Shown here: positions 24,375 through 33,454 of the stretch, one piece after another
Layout: each line of letters opens with the position of its first letter
Position numbering within the stretch: the first letter of the stretch is position 1
Assembly: GCA_965222995.1 (NCBI GenBank)
Contig: OZ244977.1
Location: 248,001 to 312,000, forward strand
From: SB11 sp965222995
GTDB lineage: Bacteria > Bacteroidota > Bacteroidia > UBA8524
Reading direction: 5' to 3'
DNA: 64,000 nucleotides
The notes under the pieces: generated by a model
Databases searched by the model: none
What the model saw: the letters and a program-made list of their open reading frames with translations, nothing else
Told to the model about the DNA's origin: nothing
Program-made: the position numbers and the translations under genes

Positions 24375-25985
24375 ATGAAAGAACCACAAATATTATTTGC
24401 TTTTGATAACCTTAATGAAAATGACCCTACCCACGCCCTTGTTGAAAATGTTGATTTAGTTGTTATACGTTATGGCAATGAAGTTTCGGTATTGTATGGG
24501 CGTTGCTTGCACAGGGGAGCATTACTTGCTGACGGATATGTTGACGGGCATAACCTTATTTGTGGGGTGCATAATTGGGATTATAGAGTAGATACAGGTG
24601 TTTCTGAATACAATAACGAAGAGGTTTTAAATAAATTTACTGCCCAGATTATTAATGGCAATGTGGTTGTGGACAAAGCAGAAATACGGGCTTGGGCAAA
24701 AGACAACCCCCAACCTTTTGATAGAGAAAGTTATTTGGGCAATTATGCAGACACAAACCCGGAAAATACCGAACCTTATATTCGTTATATAAAAGAACTG
24801 GCACAAAACGGGCTGAAAAACTATGGGCACCACGGGCCATCGGCTGCAATGGGGGTAGATAGAAATACTTTACCCAAGTGGGAAGATATACAGTTTTTAC
24901 CAGCACAGTTACATAAGCGCCCTTTGTTTGATGAAGATGCGGTTGAAACCAAAACCATTATTGGTCCAAATGCCAAAAAACCTTTAGAGCTGAGTATGCC
25001 CATTTTTGTTTCTGATATGAGTTTTGGGGCACTTTCTCGCGAAGCGAAAATAGCTTTAGGAAAAGGTGCTGATGATGCAGGTACGGGGATATGTTCAGGT
25101 GAAGGAGGAATGCTACCTGCTGAACAAGAGAGTAACTGCAAATATTTTTACGAGCTAGCCTCAGCCAAGTTTGGGTTTAACTATGAGAAAGTGCAGAAGT
25201 GCCAAGCGTTCCATTTTAAAGGAGGACAAGGGGCAAAGACAGGTACAGGCGGGCATTTGCCCGGTAATAAAGTAAGTAAAGAAATTGCAGAGGTAAGAGG
25301 ATTAAATGAGGGGCAAGCGGCTATCTCGCCGTCTACTTTCCATGATATATGTACCATTGAGGACTTTAAAGAAGTAAGTGCACAGGTGCGTGAGGTTACC
25401 GATGGTGTGCCCGTTGGTTTTAAAATTGCTGCGAGCCATATTGAAAAAGATATAGATTTTGCTCTGGAATGTGGAGCTGACTATATAATACTGGATGGGA
25501 GAGGCGGAGGAACAGGAGCAGCCCCAACCATTTTGCGTGATAATATTAATGTGCCTACCATACCTGCACTTGCAAGGGCAAGAAAGCATTTGGATAGTAT
25601 AGGAGCAAAGGGAGTTTCTTTAGTGATAACAGGTGGTTTGAGAGTGGCAGAAGATTTTAGTAAAGCTCTTATGTTAGGTGCTGATGCTGTAGCTATATCA
25701 AATTCTGCCATACAAGCTATAGGCTGTTTAGGTATGCGTGCTTGTAATACCAATAATTGCCCTGTGGGTATTGCCACACAAAAAGAAGACTTACGCTCAC
25801 GTTTAATTATTGAGTCATCGGCTGCACAGCTAACCAATTTTTTAAATGCTACTAACGATTTAATGAAGGTAGTAGCCCGTGCTTGCGGACATGATAGCTT
25901 TACAAAATTTAACAAAGATGACCTTACTACCTTTAACTACGATATGCATAAGCTAACAGGTATAGCTTATGGTGGGTTAGGTTAA
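24375..25985 (+). CDS. Rieske [2Fe-2S] domain fused to FMN-binding glutamate synthase domain
   Basis: 536 aa. N-terminal Rieske domain (about 5-105) with ligands C44, H46, C63 and H66 (CLHRG ... CGVH). From about 160 the FMN-binding domain of glutamate synthase: MPIFVSDMSFGALS, GEGGM, GGQGAKTGTGGHLPG, SPSTFHDI, DGRGGGTGAAP, then the Cys-rich 3Fe-4S segment CLGMRACNTNNCPVG. No amidotransferase domain is present, so it is not a complete GltB. Proteins of this type are called FMN-binding glutamate synthase family; the Rieske domain could pass electrons to the 3Fe-4S cluster. Natural substrate unknown. Divergent from sucA and monocistronic. Confidence 0.88.
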   Translation: MKEPQILFAFDNLNENDPTHALVENVDLVVIRYGNEVSVLYGRCLHRGALLADGYVDGHNLICGVHNWDYRVDTGVSEYNNEEVLNKFTAQIINGNVVVDKAEIRAWAKDNPQPFDRESYLGNYADTNPENTEPYIRYIKELAQNGLKNYGHHGPSAAMGVDRNTLPKWEDIQFLPAQLHKRPLFDEDAVETKTIIGPNAKKPLELSMPIFVSDMSFGALSREAKIALGKGADDAGTGICSGEGGMLPAEQESNCKYFYELASAKFGFNYEKVQKCQAFHFKGGQGAKTGTGGHLPGNKVSKEIAEVRGLNEGQAAISPSTFHDICTIEDFKEVSAQVREVTDGVPVGFKIAASHIEKDIDFALECGADYIILDGRGGGTGAAPTILRDNINVPTIPALARARKHLDSIGAKGVSLVITGGLRVAEDFSKALMLGADAVAISNSAIQAIGCLGMRACNTNNCPVGIATQKEDLRSRLIIESSAAQLTNFLNATNDLMKVVARACGHDSFTKFNKDDLTTFNYDMHKLTGIAYGGLG

Positions 25986-25993
25986 CTACTTTT

Positions 25994-26368
25994 CTATAGT
26001 ATTCTAAAATGTTTTCTGACTGGGGGGAGAAGGTTAATTACAAATAATAATAATGAAACTATAAATATAATTAATGCCCAGTAATCTGAGTCTAGAAGAT
26101 TACCCTTGGTCATCATATTAATAGTGTTTATTGCCCCACTTATTATTGCAAAAGGGAATACCATTGTAACTAACCACCAGCCTAACTTCTTTCTGAGTAA
26201 ATAAAGGATAGCAACCACAGAAATAATAAAAGAATAGATTAAAACTATACTTTTTAAAGTATTTAATACATTCAACTCACCTGAATATATTATAAAAGAA
26301 AAAGTAGCTATGGTAACTATATGAACGAATGTTACTATAAGGGCTAGAAATTTTGCTACATAAACCAT
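25994..26368 (-). CDS. Small four-helix membrane protein
   Basis: 124 aa with four predicted membrane helices (about 7-28, 35-57, 65-85, 95-113) and almost no soluble part. I do not recognise the family. Its start lies 2 nt after the asnS stop, so it is co-transcribed with asnS; that may be read-through of a housekeeping operon and says little about its function. Confidence 0.6.
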   Translation of the reverse strand: MVYVAKFLALIVTFVHIVTIATFSFIIYSGELNVLNTLKSIVLIYSFIISVVAILYLLRKKLGWWLVTMVFPFAIISGAINTINMMTKGNLLDSDYWALIIFIVSLLLFVINLLPPVRKHFRIL

Positions 26369-26370
26369 AA

Positions 26371-27885
26371 TTAAGGCATTAAATTCCCATACATACGAGG
26401 GAAAGGTATACTTTCTCGTACGTGGGGTAATTTACAAATCCAGGTAACAATACGTTCTAAACCCAACCCAAAACCCGAGTGGGGCACACTACCGTAGCGA
26501 CGCAAATCCAAATACCACTCAAAAGCTTCCATAGGCAATTCGTGCTCGTTAATCTTGTCTACTAAGTTTTGCAGGTTGGTTTCACGTTCACCGCCACCTA
26601 CTATTTCGCCATAGCCTTCGGGGGCAAGTACGTCTACACCTTTGGCTAGCTCAGGAGTGTCTGCATCACGCTTCATATAAAAGGCTTTTACGGCATGGGG
26701 CCAGTTATATACCATTATGGGGGTATCAAACAAACGGGTAATAACAGTTTCATCACTACCACCCAAATCGTTGCCATATTCAAAGTTTTTGGCACTTTCT
26801 AACCATTGGGGAATGTTACGCAAGTCTTCTTCCAAGTCTTTCAACTCGTTTTTAAGTGTATCAATTTTGTTTTGGTTAAAAGCAATTTTGCCTTTTTTCA
26901 TACCTCCTTGGGCAATGGCAGCTTCACGTTCTTCAATATCCTTGTTTATTTCTTCTATTCGGGCTTTGGCTTCTTCAAGGTCTTTTTCAAGGGTTTTAAT
27001 ACTGTTTTTGCCGTCTACATCTTCCTCTCCCTTCAAAATTCTCACAGCCTTATCATAAGTTAGGCGGGGGAAAGGTTTTGTAATGTTTTCTAGTATAGTA
27101 GTGTCACGCCCAATCAATTCCAATTCAGCTTTACAATTCTCCAAAACTCCGGTAACTACAGCACGCAAAAATTCTTCTATTACGTCCATATTTTCCTCAT
27201 TGGTGCAAAAAGCCATTTCCGGCTCAATCATCCAAAACTCTGCAAGGTGGCGGCGGGTTTTAGATTTTTCGGCTCTAAAGGTAGGACCAAACGTATAGAT
27301 TTTACCCAAAGCCATAGCCATGGCTTCACCATATAGTTGCCCACTTTGTGAGAGGTAAGCAGGCTCGCCAAAAAAATCAGTTTCAAACAAGGTAGAGGTT
27401 CCCTCACTAGCATTAGCTGTGAAAAGCGGCGCATCCATTTGCACAAAATCTCTTTCTTGAAAGAATTTATGAATTGAGAAAATTATTTGGTTACGTATTT
27501 TCATTATCGCCCATTGGCGATTACTACGTAGCCATAAATGGCGTTTGTTTATTAAAAACTCTACCCCATGCTCTTTTTTAGTTATGGGGTAATCTGTACT
27601 TATTTGTATAATATTTAGGGCGGTTACCTGTAGTTCATAGCCTCCTATTTGGCGGTCGTCTTTCACTACCTTGCCGGTAATTTCCAAAGAACTTTCTTGA
27701 GTTAGTGTTTTTGCATTCTCAAAAACCTCATTATTTACACTTTCAGCACTAACTACGCACTGGCAAAGTCCGCTGCCATCGCGCAGTATCACAAATACTA
27801 AGCCTTTTCCTTCACGTTTGTTCGCTACCCACCCTTTTAGGGTAACTTCTTGCCCTTCGTGGGCACCTAAATCTTTAATGTACAT
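26371..27885 (-). CDS. asnS: Asparaginyl-tRNA synthetase with coiled-coil insertion
   Basis: 504 aa class IIb synthetase charging tRNA-Asn. N-terminal OB-fold anticodon-binding domain (about 1-105: VTLKGWVANKREGKG), then the catalytic core with motif 2 FRAEKSKTRRHLAEFWMIEPE and motif 3 GFGLGLERIV. Between YDKAVRILK and FEYGNDLGGSDE (about residues 291-368) lies an extra Lys/Glu-rich segment with heptad-like coiled coil (KTLEKDLEEAKARIEEI ... NELKDLEEDL). This accounts for the extra length over the about 466-residue E. coli enzyme. Asn rather than Asp specificity is supported by the overall AsnRS-type sequence. Confidence 0.95.
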   Translation of the reverse strand: MYIKDLGAHEGQEVTLKGWVANKREGKGLVFVILRDGSGLCQCVVSAESVNNEVFENAKTLTQESSLEITGKVVKDDRQIGGYELQVTALNIIQISTDYPITKKEHGVEFLINKRHLWLRSNRQWAIMKIRNQIIFSIHKFFQERDFVQMDAPLFTANASEGTSTLFETDFFGEPAYLSQSGQLYGEAMAMALGKIYTFGPTFRAEKSKTRRHLAEFWMIEPEMAFCTNEENMDVIEEFLRAVVTGVLENCKAELELIGRDTTILENITKPFPRLTYDKAVRILKGEEDVDGKNSIKTLEKDLEEAKARIEEINKDIEEREAAIAQGGMKKGKIAFNQNKIDTLKNELKDLEEDLRNIPQWLESAKNFEYGNDLGGSDETVITRLFDTPIMVYNWPHAVKAFYMKRDADTPELAKGVDVLAPEGYGEIVGGGERETNLQNLVDKINEHELPMEAFEWYLDLRRYGSVPHSGFGLGLERIVTWICKLPHVRESIPFPRMYGNLMP

Positions 27886-27940
27886 TCTTTTTAAGCTACG
27901 TCGTTTCTACATTGGCAAAAATAGCACTAATTTTGGGCAA

Positions 27941-27948
27941 TATATTTG
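27941..27948 (+). promoter_or_regulatory. -7 promoter box TATATTTG for rpoN
   Basis: Exact TAnnTTTG ending 16 nt before the rpoN ATG. A second match, TAATTTTG, lies at 27928-27935, so which one is used is uncertain. Confidence 0.4.
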
Positions 27949-27964
27949 TCTAAAGTAAGGTAAG

Positions 27965-29428
27965 ATGTTAAAACAAAACCTTTCGCAGAAACTGCTACAA
28001 AAACTTTCGCCGCAGCAAATACAATTTATTAAGCTGTTGCAACTGAATACACAAGATTTTGAGCAGCGTGTGGAGCAAGAACTGATAGAGAACCCGGCCA
28101 TGGAAACAGGTAAAGAAGCCGACGATGCCGATTTTGCTGCTGAGAATACCAGGGAAAAAGAAGAAACTGATACAACAGAAGATACCTACGATGATAAAGA
28201 CCTTTTTGATATAGATGATTATATAGGCAGCGATGATAGTGATAGCTTTAGACTTTATGAGGAAAGCGGAGGGGATGAGGAACGTAAAGATTTGCCCATT
28301 GCAGGAAACAGCACTTTTAGAGAGCAACTTTTAGAGCAAATACAGGCTAATATACATAGTGAGCATGAGGATGTTTTGGCTAAACAGCTTATTGGCAGTA
28401 TTGAGGAAGACGGGTATTTACGTCGCCCTTTAGGTGCTATAGTTAACGATTTGGCATTTTCTAATAATGTGATGACTGATGTGGAGGAGTTGGAGAAAAT
28501 GCTGCACAAAATACAATCCCTAGAGCCGGCGGGTATTGCTGCAAGAAACTTGCAAGAGTGCTTATTGCTGCAGCTTAACAGAAAAAATAAAGAGATTCAC
28601 CCTGAAGTTACCTTAGCGTTACGTATTATAAATAATCATTTTGATGACTTTACTAAAAAGCATTACGAGAAAATGATGCGCCAGCTTAAGGTAGATAGTG
28701 CTGAGCTTAAAGAAGCTATTGAATTAATTACAAAACTCAACCCTAAGCCCGGTGATAGCGGTACTAATGCTAAAACACAATACATAGTTCCTGATTTTAT
28801 TATTGTAGATAATAACGGGAAACTGGGTGTGGCGTTAAACGGCAGAAACGCCCCCGATTTACGTGTAAGCAAATCTTACTTAGAAACACTAAAAAGCTAC
28901 GATAAAAACAAAACAAAAAATAAGCAGATAAAAGAAACAGTACAGTTTATAAAGCAAAAGCTTGATGGTGCCAAATGGTTTATAGATTCTATAAAACAAC
29001 GCCAAAATACTTTATTGCTTACCATGAATGCTATTTTAGAATACCAGTACGATTATTTTCTTACTGGTGATGAAACCAAACTAAAACCCATGATATTGAA
29101 AGATATTGCAGACGAGGTTAACCTTGATGTTTCTACAATTTCGCGTGTGGCTAATAGTAAATATGTACAAACCGATTTTGGTATAATTTCTCTTAAATTC
29201 TTTTTCTCTGAGGGTATTACTACAGAAGATGGAGAAGAAGTAAGTAACCGCGAGGTGAAGAAAATTCTTCAAGATGCTATTGATAACGAGAATAAGCAAA
29301 AGCCATTACCTGATGAGAAATTAATGGAAATTTTGAAGGAGAAGGGTTACCACATTGCCCGCCGTACGGTTGCAAAATACCGTGAACAGTTAAATATTCC
29401 TGTAGCAAGACTACGCAAGCAGATATAA
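27965..29428 (+). CDS. rpoN: RNA polymerase sigma-54 factor
   Basis: 487 aa. Region I is Gln/Leu-rich (QKLLQKLSPQQIQFIKLLQLNTQDFEQRV ELIENPA), followed by the acidic region II (about 55-105), the core-binding domain (about 115-300), the HTH region (LDVSTISRVANSKYV) and the RpoN box ARRTVAKYREQLNIP near the C-terminus. It directs polymerase to -24/-12 promoters and needs an AAA+ activator; no such activator is in the window. It is followed 12 bp later by a PAP2-like membrane protein, probably in the same transcript. Confidence 0.97.
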   Translation: MLKQNLSQKLLQKLSPQQIQFIKLLQLNTQDFEQRVEQELIENPAMETGKEADDADFAAENTREKEETDTTEDTYDDKDLFDIDDYIGSDDSDSFRLYEESGGDEERKDLPIAGNSTFREQLLEQIQANIHSEHEDVLAKQLIGSIEEDGYLRRPLGAIVNDLAFSNNVMTDVEELEKMLHKIQSLEPAGIAARNLQECLLLQLNRKNKEIHPEVTLALRIINNHFDDFTKKHYEKMMRQLKVDSAELKEAIELITKLNPKPGDSGTNAKTQYIVPDFIIVDNNGKLGVALNGRNAPDLRVSKSYLETLKSYDKNKTKNKQIKETVQFIKQKLDGAKWFIDSIKQRQNTLLLTMNAILEYQYDYFLTGDETKLKPMILKDIADEVNLDVSTISRVANSKYVQTDFGIISLKFFFSEGITTEDGEEVSNREVKKILQDAIDNENKQKPLPDEKLMEILKEKGYHIARRTVAKYREQLNIPVARLRKQI

Positions 29429-29440
29429 ATACTAAGCAGT

Positions 29441-30052
29441 GTGTCGCAATCAATAGCAAAAATTATTACCTATGTTCTAAACCCTTTAATAATGCCTTTT
29501 GTAGGGGTGCTGTTTATGCTTTTTTTTGATGAGTACTATTATTTGCAAACCTCGCCTACAAATAAGCTATATATATTGGGCTTTATATTTTTAGTAACCT
29601 TTTTACTCCCGTTTTTAATTGCAATTTTATTGCAAAGCATAGGGCAAATTCGCTCTTTAGAAATGTATAGCAAGGAAGAGCGGAAACTACCCATATTAAT
29701 AACAGCCTTTATATATACAGCCTTATTTTTTATGATAGCCCGTATAAATGGGTTTGATAGAATACGTATATTTCTATTAGCTACTACAATAGCATTAATA
29801 ATTTCAGGCTTTATTACCAATTATTATAAAATAAGTATACACATGTTGGGTGTTGGAGGTATAGTAGGTTTGGTGGCCTATATGAGTACTTACTCACTTT
29901 TTAATTTAATGCCGTTATTGGCGGCAAGTATAGTTTTTTCAGGCCTTGTGGGTGTTGCCAGAATACGCCTTAAGGCACATACACCCGCACAAGTATATAG
30001 TGGCTTTGCTTTAGGCTTTACTGTGGTTTTTTTAATGGGTATACTATTATAG
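29441..30052 (+). CDS. PAP2-like multi-helix membrane protein
   Basis: 203 aa from a GTG at 29441. About six membrane helices. The C-terminal part (ISIHMLGVGGIVG ... ARIRLKAHTPAQVYSGFALGF) resembles the second and third motifs of PAP2 phosphatases: R-x5-H-x3 with the last acidic residue replaced by Gln/Val, and IHMLG in place of PSGH. It may therefore be an inactive or diverged member. It follows rpoN closely. Start choice is uncertain because no ATG lies near the N-terminal helix. Confidence 0.6.
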   Translation: MSQSIAKIITYVLNPLIMPFVGVLFMLFFDEYYYLQTSPTNKLYILGFIFLVTFLLPFLIAILLQSIGQIRSLEMYSKEERKLPILITAFIYTALFFMIARINGFDRIRIFLLATTIALIISGFITNYYKISIHMLGVGGIVGLVAYMSTYSLFNLMPLLAASIVFSGLVGVARIRLKAHTPAQVYSGFALGFTVVFLMGILL

Positions 30053-30100
30053 TAAGCCGCTTAAATTTCATAATATTGCCAACAGAAGAAAAACAATATT

Positions 30101-30886
30101 ATGAGCGATTACAAAGCCCTTTTACATAGCAAAGAAAATGGTGTTGCTACTATAACCCTTAACCGTCCTGATGTTTTTAATGCTTTTGACGATACCCAAA
30201 GCTATGAGTTGCAAGATGCTTTGAAGCAGGTAACTCGAGATAAAGAAGTTAGGGTAGTGGTACTGACAGGCGCAGGAAAGGCCTTTTGCTCAGGACAGGA
30301 TTTAAAAGCTATAAAAGATAGTAAAGACCGCTCATTATCAGACTCTTTGTATAAGCGATACAACCCAATTATTAGGGCTATGCGTAATATGCCAAAACCT
30401 ATTATTTGCAGGCTAAATGGTGTTGCGGCAGGAGCAGGGTGCTCACTAGCCCTGGCAAGTGACTTTATTGTGGCTTCTGAGAAAGCTTCACTTATAGAAG
30501 TATTTATAAACGTAGGTTTGGTATTAGATTCAGGCTCTAGTTATTTCTTGCCTCGTTTAGTGGGAAGCAACAGAGCTTTTGAGCTTTCTACAATGGGTAA
30601 TAAAGTTACAGCCCAACAAGCTTTAGAGTGGGGGATGGTAAACCGTGTGGTTTCTCCCGAAGAGCTGGATAATACTGTTGCTGAAGTAGCCAACTACTAT
30701 GCTACAGCCCCAACCAAAGCTATCGGTTTAATGAAAAAGATGCTAAATAAATCATTCCATAGCGATTTGGAAACTATGCTACAATACGAAGCCTACTGCC
30801 AAGAAATTGCAGGCAATAGTGCCGATAATAAAGAAGGTGTAGCAGCTTTTAACGAAAAGCGCAAGCCAGTTTTTAAAGGTGAGTAA
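30101..30886 (+). CDS. Enoyl-CoA hydratase/isomerase family protein, PaaG-like
   Basis: 261 aa crotonase fold. ITLNRPDVFNAFD, then AFCSGQDLKAI (first oxyanion-hole segment) and NGVAAGAGCSLALASDF (second), then FINVGLVLDSGSSYFLPRLVG, which matches the acidic catalytic segment of PaaG-type 1,2-epoxyphenylacetyl-CoA isomerases, with D in place of the second hydratase Glu. No other phenylacetate genes are nearby, so a general fatty-acid or aromatic-CoA isomerase is equally likely. Monocistronic; the ATG is 15 nt after an imperfect -7 box (TAATATTG). Confidence 0.85.
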   Translation: MSDYKALLHSKENGVATITLNRPDVFNAFDDTQSYELQDALKQVTRDKEVRVVVLTGAGKAFCSGQDLKAIKDSKDRSLSDSLYKRYNPIIRAMRNMPKPIICRLNGVAAGAGCSLALASDFIVASEKASLIEVFINVGLVLDSGSSYFLPRLVGSNRAFELSTMGNKVTAQQALEWGMVNRVVSPEELDNTVAEVANYYATAPTKAIGLMKKMLNKSFHSDLETMLQYEAYCQEIAGNSADNKEGVAAFNEKRKPVFKGE

Positions 30887-30991
30887 TTACTCACTCACTT
30901 TATTGCACTTACCCACATTTGTGCAGAACCTTTAAATAATAAACCCATAGCTTATAAGTTATTTTGTAGTAACTAATTGCTACGGGGTATT

Positions 30992-32605
30992 ATGCAGAAA
31001 TTCGCCTTTCTATTTTTATTCTTAATTCTCTCATTATCAGTTGCTGCAAACTCTAGTAGTGATGAAAGAGAGTATAAGGAACGTACCCATGTAGTGCAGC
31101 CCAAAGAAACGCTATATAAAATTTCGCGACAGCACGGTGTCTCAATCGCTTCAATACGAAGGGCAAACCGTATTAAGGGAGATATTATTTCAGCCGGGGC
31201 AAGGCTAAAGGTTAGAATACCTAAAGAAAACGATGTTTTCCAAATACATATAGTACGCGTTGATGAGAATGTTGAAGTTATCTCTGATAAATATTTATTA
31301 CCTATTGATATTCTTACAAAATATAATGAGTTGGATGATAAAATAGTTTTTCCAGGACAGCGCATTTTTATCAAAATAGATAAGATAAATACTAAATATA
31401 CCTATAAGGGAGAAGAAGATTTACCTTTAACTGATGCAGAAATAGGTAATCAGAAAAGAGAGTTTAATGTTTCGGCTACAGGTAGTAACCCTATGGTTCA
31501 ACCTAATACAAATCAAAGTACTTCAGTAAATAAAACCCCTGCACCTGTTTATAAACTAAATACAGCTACACCACCTAAAGGTATTTTAAAGGATAGCCTA
31601 AGCAAAGGAGATAAAGCTTTTACTATTGAGGGTTACCTTGATGCCTATTACGCACAATTTAGCGACAGGGAAAACCAAGGCGAATTGGCTGATTATGCTA
31701 TGAGTGCACCCAAACATAATCAAACGGGTATTAATACTATACAACTATCTGCTATTTACAGAGATACAGGCTTGCGCGGAAACATCACACTACAATACGG
31801 CGATATAGTTGATGCCGTTTACCCTACTGATTTAAAGTACATACAACAAGCTAATGTAGGGTTTAAGCTATTTGGAAATATTTGGTTTGATGCCGGTTTC
31901 TTTAATTCGCCCATTAGTGTAGAGAGTTTTAGTAACAGAAATAATTACAATAGCATTAACAGCTACACCCGATACTTTGAACCTGTACTTATGAGCGGAG
32001 CAAAACTGAGTTGGGAAGCCAAAAGCATTAAGTTTTCTGTATTCGGGAGCGACAGAAGCTTTATGGCGGGGAATGTAATAAATACGCAACCTTCTTTCGG
32101 AGCTAATTTAAAAGTATATGGTGGGAAACATTGGCTATTTGGAGCTAATGGGTTGTATAGCAAAATGGAGTTAGGTACTCAGAAAGTAGAGCGTATCAAT
32201 GCTAATATATTTTTAGCAAGTAACAGAAAGTATTTTGATTTTTTAGTTACGGGTAATTATATCTCACAACAAAATAAAAGTGTTTTAAGTGGAGTGCTTA
32301 ACGTGTGCTATAAAATCAGTCCCAAATTTGCCATATTTGGCAAAAGCGAGTATTTTATAGACAGTAGTGCATTACTAACTCCCTTAATGACTAATAATGA
32401 GGGGAAACAACAAGGGTTAAATGCCATAACTTATGGGGGAGGTATAGAGTTTAAAGCACGCAAAAACCATTACTTGCGTATTGAGGCTAGAAGCACACAA
32501 TTAGAAAATGGTTTTAATGTCTACAGAGACTACTTTAATGGGGGTAACATAACTAACCAACGCTTAGAGTTTGTTATAACTACTGGTATTTGGTTCGGTA
32601 AATAA
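30992..32605 (+). CDS. LysM-domain protein fused to BBP2-type outer-membrane porin
   Basis: 537 aa from the ATG at 30992; a TTG at 30977 is in frame but less likely. Signal peptide (ending VAANS), LysM domain (about 32-78: THVVQPKETLYKISRQHGVSIASI), a second more diverged LysM-like repeat (about 85-135: FQIHIVRVDENVEVI ... PGQRIFI), a Ser/Pro/Asn linker, then from about 205 a beta-barrel matching the OmpL-like BBP2 porins (IEGYLDAYYAQF at the start, FVITTGIWFGK at the end). LysM would bind peptidoglycan and anchor the barrel to the wall. The two halves are each well known; the single-chain pairing is less usual. Confidence 0.8.
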   Translation: MQKFAFLFLFLILSLSVAANSSSDEREYKERTHVVQPKETLYKISRQHGVSIASIRRANRIKGDIISAGARLKVRIPKENDVFQIHIVRVDENVEVISDKYLLPIDILTKYNELDDKIVFPGQRIFIKIDKINTKYTYKGEEDLPLTDAEIGNQKREFNVSATGSNPMVQPNTNQSTSVNKTPAPVYKLNTATPPKGILKDSLSKGDKAFTIEGYLDAYYAQFSDRENQGELADYAMSAPKHNQTGINTIQLSAIYRDTGLRGNITLQYGDIVDAVYPTDLKYIQQANVGFKLFGNIWFDAGFFNSPISVESFSNRNNYNSINSYTRYFEPVLMSGAKLSWEAKSIKFSVFGSDRSFMAGNVINTQPSFGANLKVYGGKHWLFGANGLYSKMELGTQKVERINANIFLASNRKYFDFLVTGNYISQQNKSVLSGVLNVCYKISPKFAIFGKSEYFIDSSALLTPLMTNNEGKQQGLNAITYGGGIEFKARKNHYLRIEARSTQLENGFNVYRDYFNGGNITNQRLEFVITTGIWFGK

Positions 32606-32637
32606 AAAAAGCCCGCCACAAATGGCAGGCTCCTCAA
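32606..32637 (-). terminator. Intrinsic terminator of the lipoprotein gene
   Basis: AGCC(C)GCCA pairs with TGGC(A)GGCT around CAAA with one mismatch; seven T follow on the minus strand. It ends at the porin stop codon, so it mainly serves the leftward gene at 32657. Confidence 0.75.
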
Positions 32638-32656
32638 AAAACTAATCTACTTATCT

Positions 32657-33358
32657 TTATCTAATATCTTTTATCCAAATATTCATACTATGTGGAGCTC
32701 TTTCGTCGCCACCAAAGTAGGGGTATAGTCTAAATTGTATCCCACTATTACAGCCTCTTTCCATAAGTGTCTTGTTTTCATTGTTTAAATAGAAAGCGTA
32801 TTGCCCGTTTTTGGCAACTATGGTACAAGTGTATTTTTCATTTACATTTATGCTTCCCATTGAAACAAAACTACGTTTGCCTTGGGCATAAGTATAGGCG
32901 AAAAGCTCTAGTCCGTTTTTGTGGTAACGCCAACCGAAACGTGCACTGTTTGAATGGTGAAAGCTACTACAATCACTAAAACCGTAAAGCTTGTTTATAT
33001 CACCCTGGTTTTCTCTAAGTTGTGTAGTGTAAATAGCAGTACTATCAAACAATACCTCAAACACCATACTGTCTACCGATACAGATTTGAAAGCACTCTT
33101 ATCACTGTTTTGGCTTCCTTTGGCAATTATATAATGGGTGAAACCTTCTAACGGGTTATCAGGTTTTGGAGGCCCTTCATTATTGGGGGTATCTACTATA
33201 GTAGCTAAATTTTCAGAAGGTTTATTATTAGCCTCATCACTAGTGTTAACTTGCTGTTGAGTTTTAGTAGTCGGGTTTTTCTCAGGGGTTATTAGCTTGT
33301 CATGCTCTTTTTTGCAGGCACCTGCAAACAGGCACAAAAAAATAATAAGTAGTTTCAT
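32657..33358 (-). CDS. Lipoprotein of unknown function
   Basis: 233 aa from the ATG at 33358, chosen over 33370 because KLLIIFLCLFAGAC gives a normal lipoprotein signal with lipobox FAGAC. A Thr/Asn/Pro-rich linker (about 22-70) leads to a beta-rich domain from about 75 (GFTHYIIAKGSQ) to the end (GGDERAPHSMNIWIKDI). The pattern is that of a concanavalin-like or jelly-roll ligand-binding domain. No family recognised. Converges with the porin gene; the terminator lies between them. Confidence 0.65.
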   Translation of the reverse strand: MKLLIIFLCLFAGACKKEHDKLITPEKNPTTKTQQQVNTSDEANNKPSENLATIVDTPNNEGPPKPDNPLEGFTHYIIAKGSQNSDKSAFKSVSVDSMVFEVLFDSTAIYTTQLRENQGDINKLYGFSDCSSFHHSNSARFGWRYHKNGLELFAYTYAQGKRSFVSMGSINVNEKYTCTIVAKNGQYAFYLNNENKTLMERGCNSGIQFRLYPYFGGDERAPHSMNIWIKDIR

Positions 33359-33454
33359 TACATTTTCCATATATATTGTCAGTTTAGTTAGTCAGTATGT
33401 TGTGTTTTATAACCCTCCATACTTACGGTGTTAAACTGTTATATGGATTTTAGG

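Noticed and set aside
24232..24387. 52-residue N-terminal extension of SucA
   Set aside because: It has no similarity to E1o proteins and covers the -7 box; the normal E1o N-terminus starts at 24231.
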